Below are positions 27,291 to 38,141 of a DNA stretch of 64,000 bases, piece by piece. Source of the DNA: Duganella dendranthematis. Lineage in GTDB: Bacteria > Pseudomonadota > Gammaproteobacteria > Burkholderiales > Burkholderiaceae_D. The notes under the pieces are model-generated. The model was given only the letters and a program-made list of their open reading frames with translations, was not told the origin of the DNA and made no database searches. The stretch spans positions 3,782,001 to 3,846,000 of the forward strand of contig NZ_CP051684.1 of the NCBI RefSeq assembly GCF_012849375.1. The letters run 5' to 3'. Each line of letters opens with the position of its first letter. Positions within the stretch are counted from its first letter, which is position 1. The translations under genes and the position numbers were made by a program.

Positions 27291-28707
27291 GCAAGGCACT
27301 GTCCCACGGCCGCATGAACTCGCGCCTTTCCAGAAAAAATTTATTGATGAATTTCTCGCGCCGCATTCGGATATGCGCCTATGCCAGTTGGCTTGGCCGG
27401 CAGGTACTGGAAAGACACTAACCACAGCGCACTTAATCCAGCGCTTGTTCGCGCAACTGCCGGAGGCGCGCGTGCTGGCGATCTTTGAACTCGACTTCCT
27501 CCAACAGTCCTTCTTGGCGACGCTCATTTCGCTGGACATCAGGGCGAGCGTTATTGACCGTTACGCGTATCGTGAGATGGAAGATGCGGCGCTAGCCGGT
27601 AAGCCAATGTGGCCGGGTGGTACAACTTATTTGCTAGGAAAGAATCTCATCGCGCAGGAAGATATCTTGAGCAGTCTATGTGCCGTGGATTGGACGTTGC
27701 TTGTCCTTGTTTCAGCTGATCAGCTATTGGTGTCGGAGACGCTATTAGACAGGTTTTCTTCAGCATCACCCAACCTGAGGATATTGGCATTGTTGGATGT
27801 GGCGAATAGAGAAATGCCAGCTCCGGTATCAAGACGTACTTGGTCAACGGTGGAGTTTGACTGGAGTGAGTTCGACGGCATGATGGACGCTGCTGGAGCG
27901 CGATACAGTCAGCCTGATGTCCAAATTATTACCACACGTCCAACCCGGATTGAAGCCAGCATGAATGCATCTGCCGCGACGCTAGTGAACTTGGTGAATG
28001 AGCCTGTCTTCCATAGTGCGGCGGTGGCGGAGGATTTGGTGTGGCGTTTCAAGTCGAGTCCCATTGCGCTGGAAGAGGGCGCGCGAGTGCTTAGAAATCG
28101 TCTTGCTCATGGCATGCCATTCTGGTTCCCTTCTGATTCGGCTCATACGGATTCCGATCTCGTTAAAGTGGCTTTGGAACAACCTGCGAAAGCAAACCAA
28201 CTTTTGCTAGCGTTGACAGCGTATCTTGATGCGATTGATAACTTGCCTATCGATTCTAAATTAAACGCTTTCAAATCTCATGTACATAGCCATATAAGGA
28301 AGAGCGGAATTTTCCAGCATGTGTGTGTCTTTTCCTCATACTCCTCCACCTTGCGTTATCTGCAGACGTTATTGCAAGAGATGGACGTCCCTGCTTATCT
28401 ATTACTTGATGATGTTTCGGTGAGTGAGCGCCAGAAGGCCATACAAGGTTTTATTGCCCATGGCGGGCTGTTACTTGGATCAAATTCCTTGCTGTCGAGC
28501 GGCGCGGACTTTGGCTACGTCAATAGCTTGATACTCTATGATTTGCCCTTCACAAAAACTTTGCTGAATCATCTTTATGGACGCTTCGGACGAGGACGCC
28601 GTGTTAAACCGCTGAGCATCGTTGTTTTTGATAGCCCGAATTTAGGGGCCTTCAATAATCTGAACGTAGCTCAGGCGTTTAATGAAATGGCGCATCTGGC
28701 GGGCTAA
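27283..28707 (+). CDS. SF2 helicase-like ATPase paired with the CBS-HEPN gene
   Basis: A 474-residue protein with superfamily 2 architecture. A Q-like motif PFQ (about 15-17) and Walker A WPAGTGKT (38-45) are intact. The motif II position reads VLVSADQLL (141-149) instead of DExH, and motif III (LALLDVAN) is degenerate. The second RecA fold is clear: VFSSYSSTLRYLQTLLQ, LLLGSNSLLSSGADFGYVNSLILYDLP and the motif VI GRFGRGRR (433-440). I chose the ATG at 27283. Two 60-base lines I counted (27301 and 28201) are 48% and 40% G+C against 58% in a line of the TonB receptor, which suggests transfer. Confidence 0.72.
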   Translation: MIKQGTVPRPHELAPFQKKFIDEFLAPHSDMRLCQLAWPAGTGKTLTTAHLIQRLFAQLPEARVLAIFELDFLQQSFLATLISLDIRASVIDRYAYREMEDAALAGKPMWPGGTTYLLGKNLIAQEDILSSLCAVDWTLLVLVSADQLLVSETLLDRFSSASPNLRILALLDVANREMPAPVSRRTWSTVEFDWSEFDGMMDAAGARYSQPDVQIITTRPTRIEASMNASAATLVNLVNEPVFHSAAVAEDLVWRFKSSPIALEEGARVLRNRLAHGMPFWFPSDSAHTDSDLVKVALEQPAKANQLLLALTAYLDAIDNLPIDSKLNAFKSHVHSHIRKSGIFQHVCVFSSYSSTLRYLQTLLQEMDVPAYLLLDDVSVSERQKAIQGFIAHGGLLLGSNSLLSSGADFGYVNSLILYDLPFTKTLLNHLYGRFGRGRRVKPLSIVVFDSPNLGAFNNLNVAQAFNEMAHLAG

Positions 28708-28724
28708 CGAAGAAGCTTCTGTCT

Positions 28725-29636
28725 TTACTCGAAACATGGCAAGACGTGGGCGGCGATTTCCTTCATTGTTTCCGGCAGCGGGCGCTGGTTGCGGCGCAGG
28801 TGCAGGCCGATGTGATCGACGCCGGCGTCTTTCATCGCTTGCAGTTCGGCGATCAGGCCATTGCGGCCGACTGACGCGCCGAAGCGGTGACGGCGCAACG
28901 GTGCATCGGGATCTTCCAGCAGGTCGAGGTGGATGAAGCTGATGTAGGGCTTGTCGCCCGCCACTTCGCGCCACAGCGCCACGCGGCGCACGTGGTCTTC
29001 CGGCGCGCCGGGGTAGGCCAGCCAGCCGTCCATATTGGCGCCCACCCATTGTGGCGTTTGCTGTGCCAGGCCGGCTACCAGCAGCGGGATCGGTTGCGTC
29101 ACGCGCGGCAGCAGCTGGATGCCGGGTGGCCAGGCGGGATCGTGGCCTGCGCGCAGCAGTGCGACCTGTTTGCGGAACTCGGCGCCGCGGCCTTCAAAAT
29201 CCTTGTCGAAGATCGGATACTCCACCGGGCGGTCGCCGCTGGCGGCGCCTAGCAGCAGGCGGCCGTTGCTCAGCTGTTGCACGGTGGCGGCCGATTTCAT
29301 GGTCAGCACCGGTTCGCGCAGCGGCAGCACCACAGCGGCGGTGCCGAGCAGGATGTTGTTGGTGATGCCGGCCAGGTAGCCGAGATAGCTGAAGGTTTCG
29401 AACACTTGCGCGGCATCGCCGAAAGAGGGATCGTACAGCGGCACGTCACGCACCCACAGTGCGCGGAAGCCCAGTTGGTCGGCCAGCACGGCCAGTTCGG
29501 CGTGATGCTGCATATCCGGCTCGCCCGGCAGGCGGCCGCTCTCGCGGCGGGCACGGTCGCCGGCCGGTGACCAGTCGTTATCCAGCGGCAGTTCCAGGCC
29601 GACCGAAAAGCCGCCTTGCGTCAGTTTATCCAGCAT
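28725..29636 (-). CDS. LLM-class (luciferase-like) flavin-dependent oxidoreductase
   Basis: A 303-residue protein of the bacterial luciferase-like monooxygenase superfamily: N-terminal FSVGLELPLDND, the LADQLGFRALWVRDVPLYDPSF strand-helix, and GRLLLGAASGDRPVEYPIFDKDFEGRG near the middle. It probably binds FMN or F420 and oxidises a small substrate that I cannot identify. I chose the ATG at 29636 because upstream in-frame sequence is not conserved in character. It is convergent with the helicase gene and unrelated to it. Confidence 0.82.
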   Translation of the reverse strand: MLDKLTQGGFSVGLELPLDNDWSPAGDRARRESGRLPGEPDMQHHAELAVLADQLGFRALWVRDVPLYDPSFGDAAQVFETFSYLGYLAGITNNILLGTAAVVLPLREPVLTMKSAATVQQLSNGRLLLGAASGDRPVEYPIFDKDFEGRGAEFRKQVALLRAGHDPAWPPGIQLLPRVTQPIPLLVAGLAQQTPQWVGANMDGWLAYPGAPEDHVRRVALWREVAGDKPYISFIHLDLLEDPDAPLRRHRFGASVGRNGLIAELQAMKDAGVDHIGLHLRRNQRPLPETMKEIAAHVLPCFE

Positions 29637-29732
29637 GATGAGTCCTTGCGAAATCGAAGGCCCCAGTCTAGGCCTGTCGAGCGCAAAGAAAAATCCGTGC
29701 CGGCACAAATGATCCTTGCGCCGGCCGCAATG

Positions 29733-29755
29733 AAAAACGGCGCCTGAGGCGCCGT
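29733..29755 (-). terminator. Terminator of ispB
   Basis: On the minus strand ACGGCGCC and GGCGCCGT (29737-29755) form an 8-base stem with loop TCA, followed by a T run. It lies a few bases past the ispB stop. Confidence 0.8.
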
Positions 29756-29761
29756 CGTTGT

Positions 29762-30751
29762 TTAGTGGTTGCGGTTGACCGAGAAGTGGGCCAGTTGCAG
29801 CAGCGATTCTTTGTAGATGCTGTCGGGCAGGTCGGCGATGGCTTCGGACGCGCGCTGGGCGGCGATCACCGCTTGTTCGCGCGTGTAGTCCAGCGCGCCG
29901 CTGGTGGTGATGGCAGCCAGGATGGTGTCGAAATGCTGCTCGTCGCCATTCTCGATGCACGAACGCACCAGCTCGCGCTGTTCCGGCGTACCGTTTTCCA
30001 TCAGGTAGATCAGCGGCAGCGTCGGCTTGCCTTCGCGCAGGTCGTCGCCGACGTTCTTGCCGATTTCGCTGGCGTCGCCGGCGTAGTCCAGCACGTCGTC
30101 GATCAGCTGGAACGCGGTGCCCAGCGAGCGGCCGTATTCGCCCGCCGCGGCGATTTGCGCGTCGTTAGCGCCGGCCACCAGTGCACCGAGCTCGGCCGCC
30201 GCTTCAAACAGCTTGGCGGTCTTGGAACGGATCACTTGCAGGTAGCGCTCTTGCGTCACGTCCGGATCGTGCATGTTGAGTAGCTGTAGCACTTCGCCTT
30301 CGGCGATGATGTTGGTGGCGTCCGACAGGATCTGCATCACGCGCATATTGTTCAGACCAACCATCATCTGGAACGAACGCGAGTACAGGAAGTCACCCAC
30401 CAGCACCGACGCGGCATTGCCGAACAGGGCGTTGGCGGTGGCGCGGCCACGGCGCAGCGACGATTCGTCGACCACGTCATCGTGCAGCAGGGTAGCGGTG
30501 TGGATGAATTCCACCACCGCCGCCAGCTCATGGTGCGCCGTTCCTTTATAGGACCAGGCGTTGGCCACCAGCAGCACCAGCACCGGACGGATGCGTTTGC
30601 CGCCGGCACTGATGATGTACTCAGCAATTTGATTGACGAGCGGCACCTCGGAGTGCAGGCGTTGACGGATCACCGCGTTGACCGCGTCCATATCGGCGGC
30701 AATGGTGTGGGTGATGGTGTTTTGGGTGGCGTTTTGGGTAGCGGCAGACAA
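29762..30751 (-). CDS. ispB: Octaprenyl diphosphate synthase
   Basis: A 329-residue trans-polyprenyl synthase that builds the side chain of ubiquinone. The first aspartate-rich motif is LLHDDVVDES and the second LIDDVLDYAGD; GGKRIRPVLVLL and the SKTAKLFEAA helix are also typical. It is cytoplasmic. Its position divergent from rplU-rpmA-obgE is conserved in betaproteobacteria and gammaproteobacteria, which supports the name. Confidence 0.93.
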   Translation of the reverse strand: MSAATQNATQNTITHTIAADMDAVNAVIRQRLHSEVPLVNQIAEYIISAGGKRIRPVLVLLVANAWSYKGTAHHELAAVVEFIHTATLLHDDVVDESSLRRGRATANALFGNAASVLVGDFLYSRSFQMMVGLNNMRVMQILSDATNIIAEGEVLQLLNMHDPDVTQERYLQVIRSKTAKLFEAAAELGALVAGANDAQIAAAGEYGRSLGTAFQLIDDVLDYAGDASEIGKNVGDDLREGKPTLPLIYLMENGTPEQRELVRSCIENGDEQHFDTILAAITTSGALDYTREQAVIAAQRASEAIADLPDSIYKESLLQLAHFSVNRNH

Positions 30752-30915
30752 GGCGAACCTGTGCAGTTAGACTAATGGTGGCGAGATTATACGTCATGGC
30801 CCCGGCTACAGGGGCGTCAGCCCCACGTTAGAGGCAATTACATTGCTGTAATGTTAAGCACCACGCCGAAAAAATTGTTTGACATACCATGTCGTCCGAC
30901 ATTTGTGAATAGTTT

Positions 30916-30944
30916 TTGACGCAAATTTGGTTCCTGTGTATAAT
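30916..30944 (+). promoter_or_regulatory. Sigma-70 promoter of rplU-rpmA
   Basis: TTGACG (30916-30921) and TATAAT (30939-30944) with a 17-base spacer, about 57 bases before the rplU start. A strong promoter as expected for ribosomal protein genes. Confidence 0.85.
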
Positions 30945-31000
30945 CTGCGGTTCTTCGGTTTATCCGGGGATTTTTATAAACATTTGAGAGGTTTCAAATC

Positions 31001-31312
31001 ATGTACGCGGTCATAAAAACCGGTGGCAAACAATACAAAGTTGTCGCTGGCGAAAAACTTAAAGTAGAACAGATACCGGCAGACATTGGTTCCGAAATCA
31101 CCATTGACCAAGTCCTCGCCGTTGGCGCGGGCGACAGCATCAAATTTGGTGCTCCCCTGGTCGAAGGTGCGAAGGTTCTGGTTACTGTTGTTTCCCACGG
31201 CCGTCACGAAAAAGTGACGATCTTCAAGATGCGTCGTCGTAAGCACTACCAAAAGCATCAGGGTCACCGTCAGAACTACACCGAAATCCAAATCGTTTCG
31301 ATCAACGCGTAA
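31001..31312 (+). CDS. rplU: 50S ribosomal protein L21
   Basis: A 103-residue protein of normal L21 length, starting [23 protein letters not shown]. The [21 protein letters not shown] signature is near the end. It binds 23S rRNA in the large subunit. It is cotranscribed with rpmA, 39 bases downstream. Confidence 0.98.
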   Translation: MYAVIKTGGKQYKVVAGEKLKVEQIPADIGSEITIDQVLAVGAGDSIKFGAPLVEGAKVLVTVVSHGRHEKVTIFKMRRRKHYQKHQGHRQNYTEIQIVSINA

Positions 31313-31351
31313 GCGTATCGACACTTTTTTTAGTATCCAAGGAGCTTTAGC

Positions 31352-31612
31352 ATGGCACACAAAAAAGGCGGCGGCACAACGCGAAATGGTCGTGACTCGG
31401 AATCAAAACGCCTGGGCGTTAAGGTTTACGGCGGTCAAACGATCAATGCAGGCGGCATCATCATTCGTCAACGCGGCACCCCAGTGCGCGCCGGCGAAGG
31501 TGTAGGCACCGGCAAAGACCACACCCTGTTCGCTCTGGTGAACGGCGTGGTCAAGTTCGTTAAAAAAGGTGAAGGCTCGAAACAGTTCGTCACCGTAGTA
31601 GCAGCAGCGTAA
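31352..31612 (+). CDS. rpmA: 50S ribosomal protein L27
   Basis: An 86-residue protein starting [22 protein letters not shown], with [14 protein letters not shown] sequence ([19 protein letters not shown]). Its N-terminal tail reaches the peptidyl transferase centre in known ribosomes. The start follows an AAGGAG ribosome binding site. Confidence 0.98.
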   Translation: MAHKKGGGTTRNGRDSESKRLGVKVYGGQTINAGGIIIRQRGTPVRAGEGVGTGKDHTLFALVNGVVKFVKKGEGSKQFVTVVAAA

Positions 31613-31665
31613 TTTACGCTCCGGCCTCTTCAGGGGGCCGTTTGTAAGGCGCAAGCCTTCAATCG

Positions 31666-32823
<1,158 letters not shown>

Positions 32824-32987
32824 TCCTCTGCATCACCGGCATAATCAGTGATCAGCTGATTATGTCTTTCCATCTCGGCGCCCGTCCTGCTCATCGCGGG
32901 GCCGGCGACTGTTAGCGGCAAAGCAGGGCAACCAGCCCGCCAAATCACAGCAGATTTTCCTACGCTTGTTTTGAGATTGTCGCCGCC

Positions 32988-34106
32988 ATGAATTCCGTCA
33001 TACAAAAAGCTACCCGTATCATTATCAAGGTTGGATCGTCGTTGGTCACCAACGATGGACGCGGGCTCGATCACGCCGCCATTGCGCGCTGGGCCTCGCA
33101 GATCGCCGGCCTGCGCGCGTTGGGCAAAGAGGTGGTGCTGGTGTCGTCCGGCGCGATTGCCGAAGGCATGCTGCGCCTGGGCTTCGAGCAGCGCCCGACC
33201 GATATCCACGAACTGCAAGCCTGCGCCGCCGTCGGCCAGATGGGCCTGGCGCAGATTTACGAAACCAGTTTCCGCGCGCACCAACTGGGCACCGCGCAGG
33301 TGCTGTTGACGCATGCCGACCTGGCCGACCGTGAGCGCTACCTGAATGCGCGCTCGACGCTGACCACCTTGCTGCGCCTGGGCGTGGTCCCGATCATCAA
33401 CGAGAACGATACGGTGGTCACCGACGAAATCAAGTTCGGCGATAACGATACGCTGGGTGCGTTGGTCGCCAATCTGATCGAAGCCGATGCGCTGATTATT
33501 CTCACCGACCAGCAAGGTTTGTTCAGCGCCGATCCGCGCAAAGATCCGTCGGCGGTGCTGATCCAGCACGGCCGCGCCGGCGATGCGGCGCTGGAGGCGA
33601 TGGCGGGAGGCGCCGGCAGCAGCCTGGGTCGCGGCGGCATGCTGACCAAGATCCTGGCGGCCAAGCGCGCCGCCAAGTCGGGCGCGCATACCGTGATCGC
33701 CTATGGCCGCGAGAATGAGGTGCTGGCGCGGCTGGCTGGTGGTGAGGTGATCGGCACTGAGCTGGCGGCGCAGACCGGTCATCTGACGGCGCGCAAGCAG
33801 TGGATGGCGGATCATTTGCACACCGCAGGCCAGGTGGTGCTGGACGCCGGCGCGGTGCAGAAGCTGACCGGCGAAGGCAAGTCGCTGCTGCCGATCGGCG
33901 TGGTGGAGGTGAAGGGCGAATTTGGCCGCGGCGCGGTGATCACGTGCGTGTCGGCGGACGGTGTGCCGGTGGCGCGTGGGCTGTCGAACTACACCAGCGC
34001 CGAGACGCGCCGCATCATGCGCAAGCCGTCGAGCGAGATCGAGGCGATCCTCGGCTTCGTCGAAGGGCAGGAACTGATCCACCGCGACAACCTGGTGCTG
34101 GTCTAA
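32988..34106 (+). CDS. proB: Glutamate 5-kinase
   Basis: A 372-residue enzyme for the first step of proline synthesis. The amino acid kinase domain (about 8-255) has [29 protein letters not shown] and GTGGM-like [13 protein letters not shown] domain covers about 275-360. Its position after obgE is common in betaproteobacteria. proA is not in this window. Confidence 0.96.
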   Translation: MNSVIQKATRIIIKVGSSLVTNDGRGLDHAAIARWASQIAGLRALGKEVVLVSSGAIAEGMLRLGFEQRPTDIHELQACAAVGQMGLAQIYETSFRAHQLGTAQVLLTHADLADRERYLNARSTLTTLLRLGVVPIINENDTVVTDEIKFGDNDTLGALVANLIEADALIILTDQQGLFSADPRKDPSAVLIQHGRAGDAALEAMAGGAGSSLGRGGMLTKILAAKRAAKSGAHTVIAYGRENEVLARLAGGEVIGTELAAQTGHLTARKQWMADHLHTAGQVVLDAGAVQKLTGEGKSLLPIGVVEVKGEFGRGAVITCVSADGVPVARGLSNYTSAETRRIMRKPSSEIEAILGFVEGQELIHRDNLVLV

Positions 34107-34123
34107 CCCGCAGGGCCACACAA

Positions 34124-34151
34124 GGGTCTGACCCCGTACGGGGTCAGACCC
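34124..34151. repeat. Interspersed palindrome, copy 1 (GGGTCTGACCCC family)
   Basis: GGGTCTGACCCCG and CGGGGTCAGACCC face each other across a two-base TA spacer, a perfect 28-base palindrome. It lies between the stops of the convergent proB and nth genes. Two further copies with the same arms and spacers TT and GC are at 48866 and 50324. Confidence 0.9.
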
Positions 34152-34178
34152 CGCGTATGCGCACGCTTTGGGGGAGTG

Positions 34179-34826
34179 TCAGGCGTTCGTTGGCGCTGGC
34201 GTCTTGTTTCGGTAGTCGCACAAATCGATCTGGATACAGTTCCAGCATTCGGGTTTGCGCGCCTTGCAGGTGTAGCGGCCGTGCAGGATCAGCCAGTGGT
34301 GCGCATCTTGTAGAAACTCTTTCGGCACAAACTTCAGCAGCTTCTGTTCGACGATGTCGACATTCTTCCCCGGCGCCAGCCCGGTGCGGTTGGAAACGCG
34401 GAAGATGTGGGTGTCCACCGCCATGGTCGGCTGGCCGAACGCGGTATTCAGCACTACGTTGGCCGTCTTGCGGCCGACGCCTGGCAGGGCTTCCAGCGAT
34501 TCGCGGTCTTCCGGCACTTCGCCGCCGTGCAGCTCGACCAGCATACGGCAGGTGGCCATGACATTCTTGGCCTTGGTCTTGTACAAGCCGATGGTCTGGA
34601 TGTAGGTCCGCAATTCCTCTTCACCCATATCCAGTATGGCCTGCGGCGTATTCGCCACCGGGTACAGCTTGCGCGTGGCCTTGTTGACGCCGACGTCGGT
34701 GGCCTGCGCCGACAGCAGCACGGCGATCAGCAGTTCAAACGGTGTGGTGTACTCAAGTTCGGTTACAGGATGGGGATTGGCGGCGCGGAAGCGCACAAAC
34801 ATTTCGTAGCGTTTTGCTGCGTTCAT
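34179..34826 (-). CDS. nth: Endonuclease III
   Basis: A 215-residue DNA glycosylase/AP lyase for oxidised pyrimidines. Visible are the helix-hairpin-helix [18 protein letters not shown] with the catalytic Lys, the active-site Asp in [13 protein letters not shown], and the FeS cluster Cys pattern [17 protein letters not shown] at the end. I chose the ATG at 34826 ([14 protein letters not shown]). Its start overlaps the rsxB stop by four bases. Confidence 0.96.
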   Translation of the reverse strand: MNAAKRYEMFVRFRAANPHPVTELEYTTPFELLIAVLLSAQATDVGVNKATRKLYPVANTPQAILDMGEEELRTYIQTIGLYKTKAKNVMATCRMLVELHGGEVPEDRESLEALPGVGRKTANVVLNTAFGQPTMAVDTHIFRVSNRTGLAPGKNVDIVEQKLLKFVPKEFLQDAHHWLILHGRYTCKARKPECWNCIQIDLCDYRNKTPAPTNA

Positions 34827-35497
34827 TCTTGCTCTTGTTCTTTCTTCAGGCGCGTGCGCTCCATGGCGGCGGCGATGATGGCGCGCTTGCGTTCCAGCGC
34901 GGCGGCCGATGCGGCGTCGGCCGGTTCGATGGTGTTGACTTTCTCCAGCTTGGCCGCAGCCTTCTCCGCCAGGCGCGCGTCGTTCTCTTGCTTGTCGCGT
35001 TTGAGGCGGAACGTGCGGAAGTCGTGGCGTTCGCGCGCGGCGTCGGCGTCGGCTTGCGACCACGCGTCCCAGCCGGTGGTCTCGGTGATCGGGTACATGA
35101 CGATGCAGTCGACCGGGCAAGGCGCCACGCACAAGTCGCAGCCGGTGCACAGCGACGGCGCCACGGTGTGCATCAATTTGGCGGCGCCGATGATGGCATC
35201 GACCGGGCAGGCCTGGATGCACAAGGTACAGCCGATGCACAGCGCTTCGTCGATGTAGGCCACCGCGCGCGGCCGCTCAAGGCCATTCACGGGATTCAGC
35301 GGGATGACCTTGCGGCCGGTGACCGACGACAGCCGGGCGATGCCCTCGGCGCCGCCGGGCGGGCACTGGTTGATGTCGGCCGCGCCAGCCGCGATGGCTT
35401 CCGCATACGGACGGCAGCCGTCGTAACCGCACTTGGTGCATTGCGTTTGCGGCAGGACGTCTTCGATGCGGTCGGCGAGGGTTTTGTCGGTAGACAC
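34823..35497 (-). CDS. rsxB: RnfB/RsxB-type iron-sulfur electron transfer protein
   Basis: A 224-residue protein with an N-terminal Fe4S4 domain ([15 protein letters not shown], then CPPGG) and two ferredoxin clusters, [14 protein letters not shown] and [14 protein letters not shown]. The C-terminal third is charged and coiled-coil-like. It lacks the N-terminal membrane helix of full RnfB, and no other rnf/rsx genes are nearby, which is the usual betaproteobacterial form beside nth. The electron partner is unknown. Confidence 0.9.
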   Translation of the reverse strand: MSTDKTLADRIEDVLPQTQCTKCGYDGCRPYAEAIAAGAADINQCPPGGAEGIARLSSVTGRKVIPLNPVNGLERPRAVAYIDEALCIGCTLCIQACPVDAIIGAAKLMHTVAPSLCTGCDLCVAPCPVDCIVMYPITETTGWDAWSQADADAARERHDFRTFRLKRDKQENDARLAEKAAAKLEKVNTIEPADAASAAALERKRAIIAAAMERTRLKKEQEQE

Positions 35498-35530
35498 GGC
35501 GTGGCGGATGGCGTTAAAGCGCCATTATAG

Positions 35531-35556
35531 TAAAACGCCCCGTCAGACGGGGCGTT
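35531..35556 (-). terminator. Terminator of the PHA depolymerase gene
   Basis: On the minus strand AACGCCCCGTC and GACGGGGCGTT (35534-35556) pair, followed by TTTA. It lies just past the depolymerase stop. Confidence 0.75.
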
Positions 35557-35566
35557 ATCCACACGA

Positions 35567-36802
35567 TCAGCCGTGTTTCTTGATGAAGGCGGTGATTTCC
35601 GGACATACCATCTCGCGCCAGCGGCGGCCGGAGAAGATGCCGTAGTGGCCGGCGCCTTTGACCACCAGATCCTGCTGCTTGTCGGCCGGGATGTTGCTGC
35701 ACAGGTCGTGCGCGGCCTGGGTCTGGCCGGCGCCGGAAATATCGTCCAGCTCACCTTCGACGGTGAACAGCGCCACCGACTTGATGTCGGCCGGCTTGAC
35801 CAGCTTGCCGCCGACCAACCAGTCGCCCTTCGGCAGCGAAAACTCCTGGAACACCGTCTTGATGGTGTCCAGATAGTATTCGGCCGGCATGTCCAGCACG
35901 GCGTTGTACTCGTCGTAGAACTTGCGGTGCGCCTCGGCGGTTTCCTCGTCGCCCTTGACCAGGTGTTCGTAGAAATCGCGGTGACTCTGGGCGTGGCGGC
36001 TCGGGTTCATGGCGACGAAGCCGGCGTGCTGCAGGAAGCCCGGATACACCTTGCGGCCAAAGCCCGGATAGTTTGGCGGCACCGGATAGATCACGGTGTT
36101 TTCAAACCACGAGTATTTCTTCTCGGTGGCCAGGTTGTTGACGGCGGTCGGCGATTTGCGCGGGTCGATCGGGCCGCCCATCATGGTCATGGTCTTCGGC
36201 AGTTTCGGATCGTTGTCCGACGCCATCAGCGAAATCGCCGCCAGCACCGGCACGGTCGGCTGGCAGACGGAAATCACGTGCACATCCGGACCCAGGTGGC
36301 GGATGAAGTCCTGCACGTAGTAGATGTAGTCGTCCAGATGGAAGGCGCCTTCTGAGACCGGCACCATGCGCGCATCGGTCCAGTCGGTGATGAAGACGTC
36401 ATGGCTGACCAGCAGGCCGCGCACGGTGTCGCGCAGCAGCGTCGAGTGGTGGCCAGAGAGCGGCGCGACCAGCAGCACGGTCGGCTGGTTCAACGCCTTG
36501 AACTGCTTGTCATTCAGGTCTTTTTTAAAGTGAATCAGGCGGCAGAACGGTTTGTTGACCGCCACGTGTTCGATGATGCCGACCTTTTCGCCCTTGATCT
36601 CGGTAGTGTCGATCTCGAATGCCGGTTTTTCGTAGTCCTTGCCCAATCGGTACATCAGTTCGTAGCCAGCGGCGATGCGCTGCGCGAACGGGGTGTGCGC
36701 CAGCGGCGACACTGGATTGGTGAACAATTTGGCCGAGGCGTCCGCCCACTGCATCAGTGGCGTAAGGAACGAACGCTGCATTTCATGGAGTTGGTAGAGC
36801 AT
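35567..36802 (-). CDS. phaZ: Intracellular polyhydroxyalkanoate depolymerase
   Basis: A 411-residue alpha/beta hydrolase of the intracellular PhaZ family. The nucleophile elbow is SVCQPTVP with Cys in place of Ser, as in Ralstonia PhaZ1. The acid is in VEGELDDISG and the His in GAGHYGIFSGRRW. The N-terminal MLYQLHEMQRSFLTPL helix is typical. It would break down stored PHB granules in the cytoplasm. It is monocistronic. A PHA-granule-region protein gene lies about 2 kb to the right. Confidence 0.93.
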   Translation of the reverse strand: MLYQLHEMQRSFLTPLMQWADASAKLFTNPVSPLAHTPFAQRIAAGYELMYRLGKDYEKPAFEIDTTEIKGEKVGIIEHVAVNKPFCRLIHFKKDLNDKQFKALNQPTVLLVAPLSGHHSTLLRDTVRGLLVSHDVFITDWTDARMVPVSEGAFHLDDYIYYVQDFIRHLGPDVHVISVCQPTVPVLAAISLMASDNDPKLPKTMTMMGGPIDPRKSPTAVNNLATEKKYSWFENTVIYPVPPNYPGFGRKVYPGFLQHAGFVAMNPSRHAQSHRDFYEHLVKGDEETAEAHRKFYDEYNAVLDMPAEYYLDTIKTVFQEFSLPKGDWLVGGKLVKPADIKSVALFTVEGELDDISGAGQTQAAHDLCSNIPADKQQDLVVKGAGHYGIFSGRRWREMVCPEITAFIKKHG

Positions 36803-36969
36803 GACACATCCCGATTCTTATAAGTTTGGTGCGGTGCACCAATATGACATCATAAGCCAAATTATAGGCGCTGTGTTTTTGGCGTAAAAGCATTTCCATG
36901 TACCGCTGAGCAAGACTACGTACTATCCACAGACAATCTTGTAAGAAAGAATAATACTGCTGCGGGCAT

Positions 36970-36995
36970 AAAAAAAGCAGCGTTTCCGCTGCTTT
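36970..36995 (-). terminator. Terminator of the ferredoxin-NADP reductase gene
   Basis: On the minus strand AAAGCAGCG and CGCTGCTTT (36974-36995) form a 9-base stem with a 4-base loop, followed by a run of T (36970-36976 read as complement). Confidence 0.85.
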
Positions 36996-37024
36996 CTTGT
37001 AGGACAGTTGCCCGAGTTCGGTGC

Positions 37025-38092
37025 TTAGTCGAACACTGGGGTTTCCACGCCCAGCACCTTGTGCAGTTTCGGCGAGGTGGTGGTGTACTGCATGTGGATC
37101 TTCTTGTCCGGGAAGATGTATGGCGCGGCGCCGAAAGCGGCCAGCGCTGCTTCGTGGAAGCCCGACAGGATCAGCTTCTTCTTGCCCGGGTAGGTGTTGA
37201 TGTCACCCACGGCGAAGATGCCCGGCACATTGGTTTCAAACTTCTCGGTGTTTTGTACTTTCAGCTGGCGGCGCTCGATGTCCAGGCCCCATTCGGCGAT
37301 CGGGCCCAGTTTTGGCGACAGGCCGTAGAACACCAGCAGCATATCCAGCGGCACGCGGCGGGTCACGCCGTCGGCGGCGGTCACTTTCAGGTGCTCCAGC
37401 TTGCCGTCGGCCGAGGTTTCGAAGCCGGTGGCGGTGCCGATCAGCAGCTGCATTTCGTAGTCGTCGCACAGGGCTTTCATCTTGGCGACCGAGGCTGGCG
37501 CGGCGCGGAAGTCGTCGCGACGGTGCAGCAGCACCACCGATTCGGCCTTGCCGACGAAGTTCAGGGCCCAGTCCAGCGCGGAGTCGCCGCCGCCGCAGAT
37601 GACCAGGTTCTTGCCTTCGAACTGCGCCGGGTCTTTGACCTTGTAGTGCAGCTGGCTGCCTTCGAAGACGTCGATGCCGTCCACTTTCAGCGTGCGGGCC
37701 TGGAACGAGCCGACGCCGGCGGCGATGAAGATGGTTTTGGCGATGAACTGGGTGCCGGCCGTGGTTTCCACGTCAAAGCGGCCGTCGTCGCGGCGCTCGA
37801 CCTTGGTCACTTCCTGACCCAGGTGGAAGGTTGGCTCGAACGGTTCGATCTGCTTCAGCAGGTTGTCGGTCAGTTCCTGGCCGGTGCACGATGGCACGGC
37901 CGGGATGTCGTAGATCGGCTTGTCCGGATACAGTTCCACGCACTGCCCGCCCACGGCGCCCAGCGAATCGATGACGTGGGCCTTGATTTCCAGCAGACCC
38001 AGTTCGAAGACCTGGAACAGGCCGACCGGGCCGGCGCCAATGATGACGGCATCGGCTTCGATGACGCCAGGTGGTGTAACGGTGCTATTCAT
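37025..38092 (-). CDS. Ferredoxin/flavodoxin-NADP+ reductase, thioredoxin-reductase-like
   Basis: A 355-residue flavoprotein. The FAD fold is [17 protein letters not shown] (about 16-32) and the NADPH fold [15 protein letters not shown] (about 163-177). [17 protein letters not shown] closes the FAD site. It lacks the CxxC of thioredoxin reductase, which places it in the TrxR-like FNR group. It probably reduces the ferredoxin whose gene lies 49 bases upstream on the same strand. Confidence 0.9.
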   Translation of the reverse strand: MNSTVTPPGVIEADAVIIGAGPVGLFQVFELGLLEIKAHVIDSLGAVGGQCVELYPDKPIYDIPAVPSCTGQELTDNLLKQIEPFEPTFHLGQEVTKVERRDDGRFDVETTAGTQFIAKTIFIAAGVGSFQARTLKVDGIDVFEGSQLHYKVKDPAQFEGKNLVICGGGDSALDWALNFVGKAESVVLLHRRDDFRAAPASVAKMKALCDDYEMQLLIGTATGFETSADGKLEHLKVTAADGVTRRVPLDMLLVFYGLSPKLGPIAEWGLDIERRQLKVQNTEKFETNVPGIFAVGDINTYPGKKKLILSGFHEAALAAFGAAPYIFPDKKIHMQYTTTSPKLHKVLGVETPVFD

Positions 38093-38141
38093 ACGTGTTT
38101 TCCTGTGATTTCAGTAGTGCAGCGTCCATGCCGGCCGCGTG

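Noticed and set aside
26018..28707. arsC as part of the CBS-HEPN/helicase cassette
   Set aside because: The arsC gene has the G+C content of the host genes, is separated by about 100 bases and has no functional link; the lower-GC stretch starts after it.
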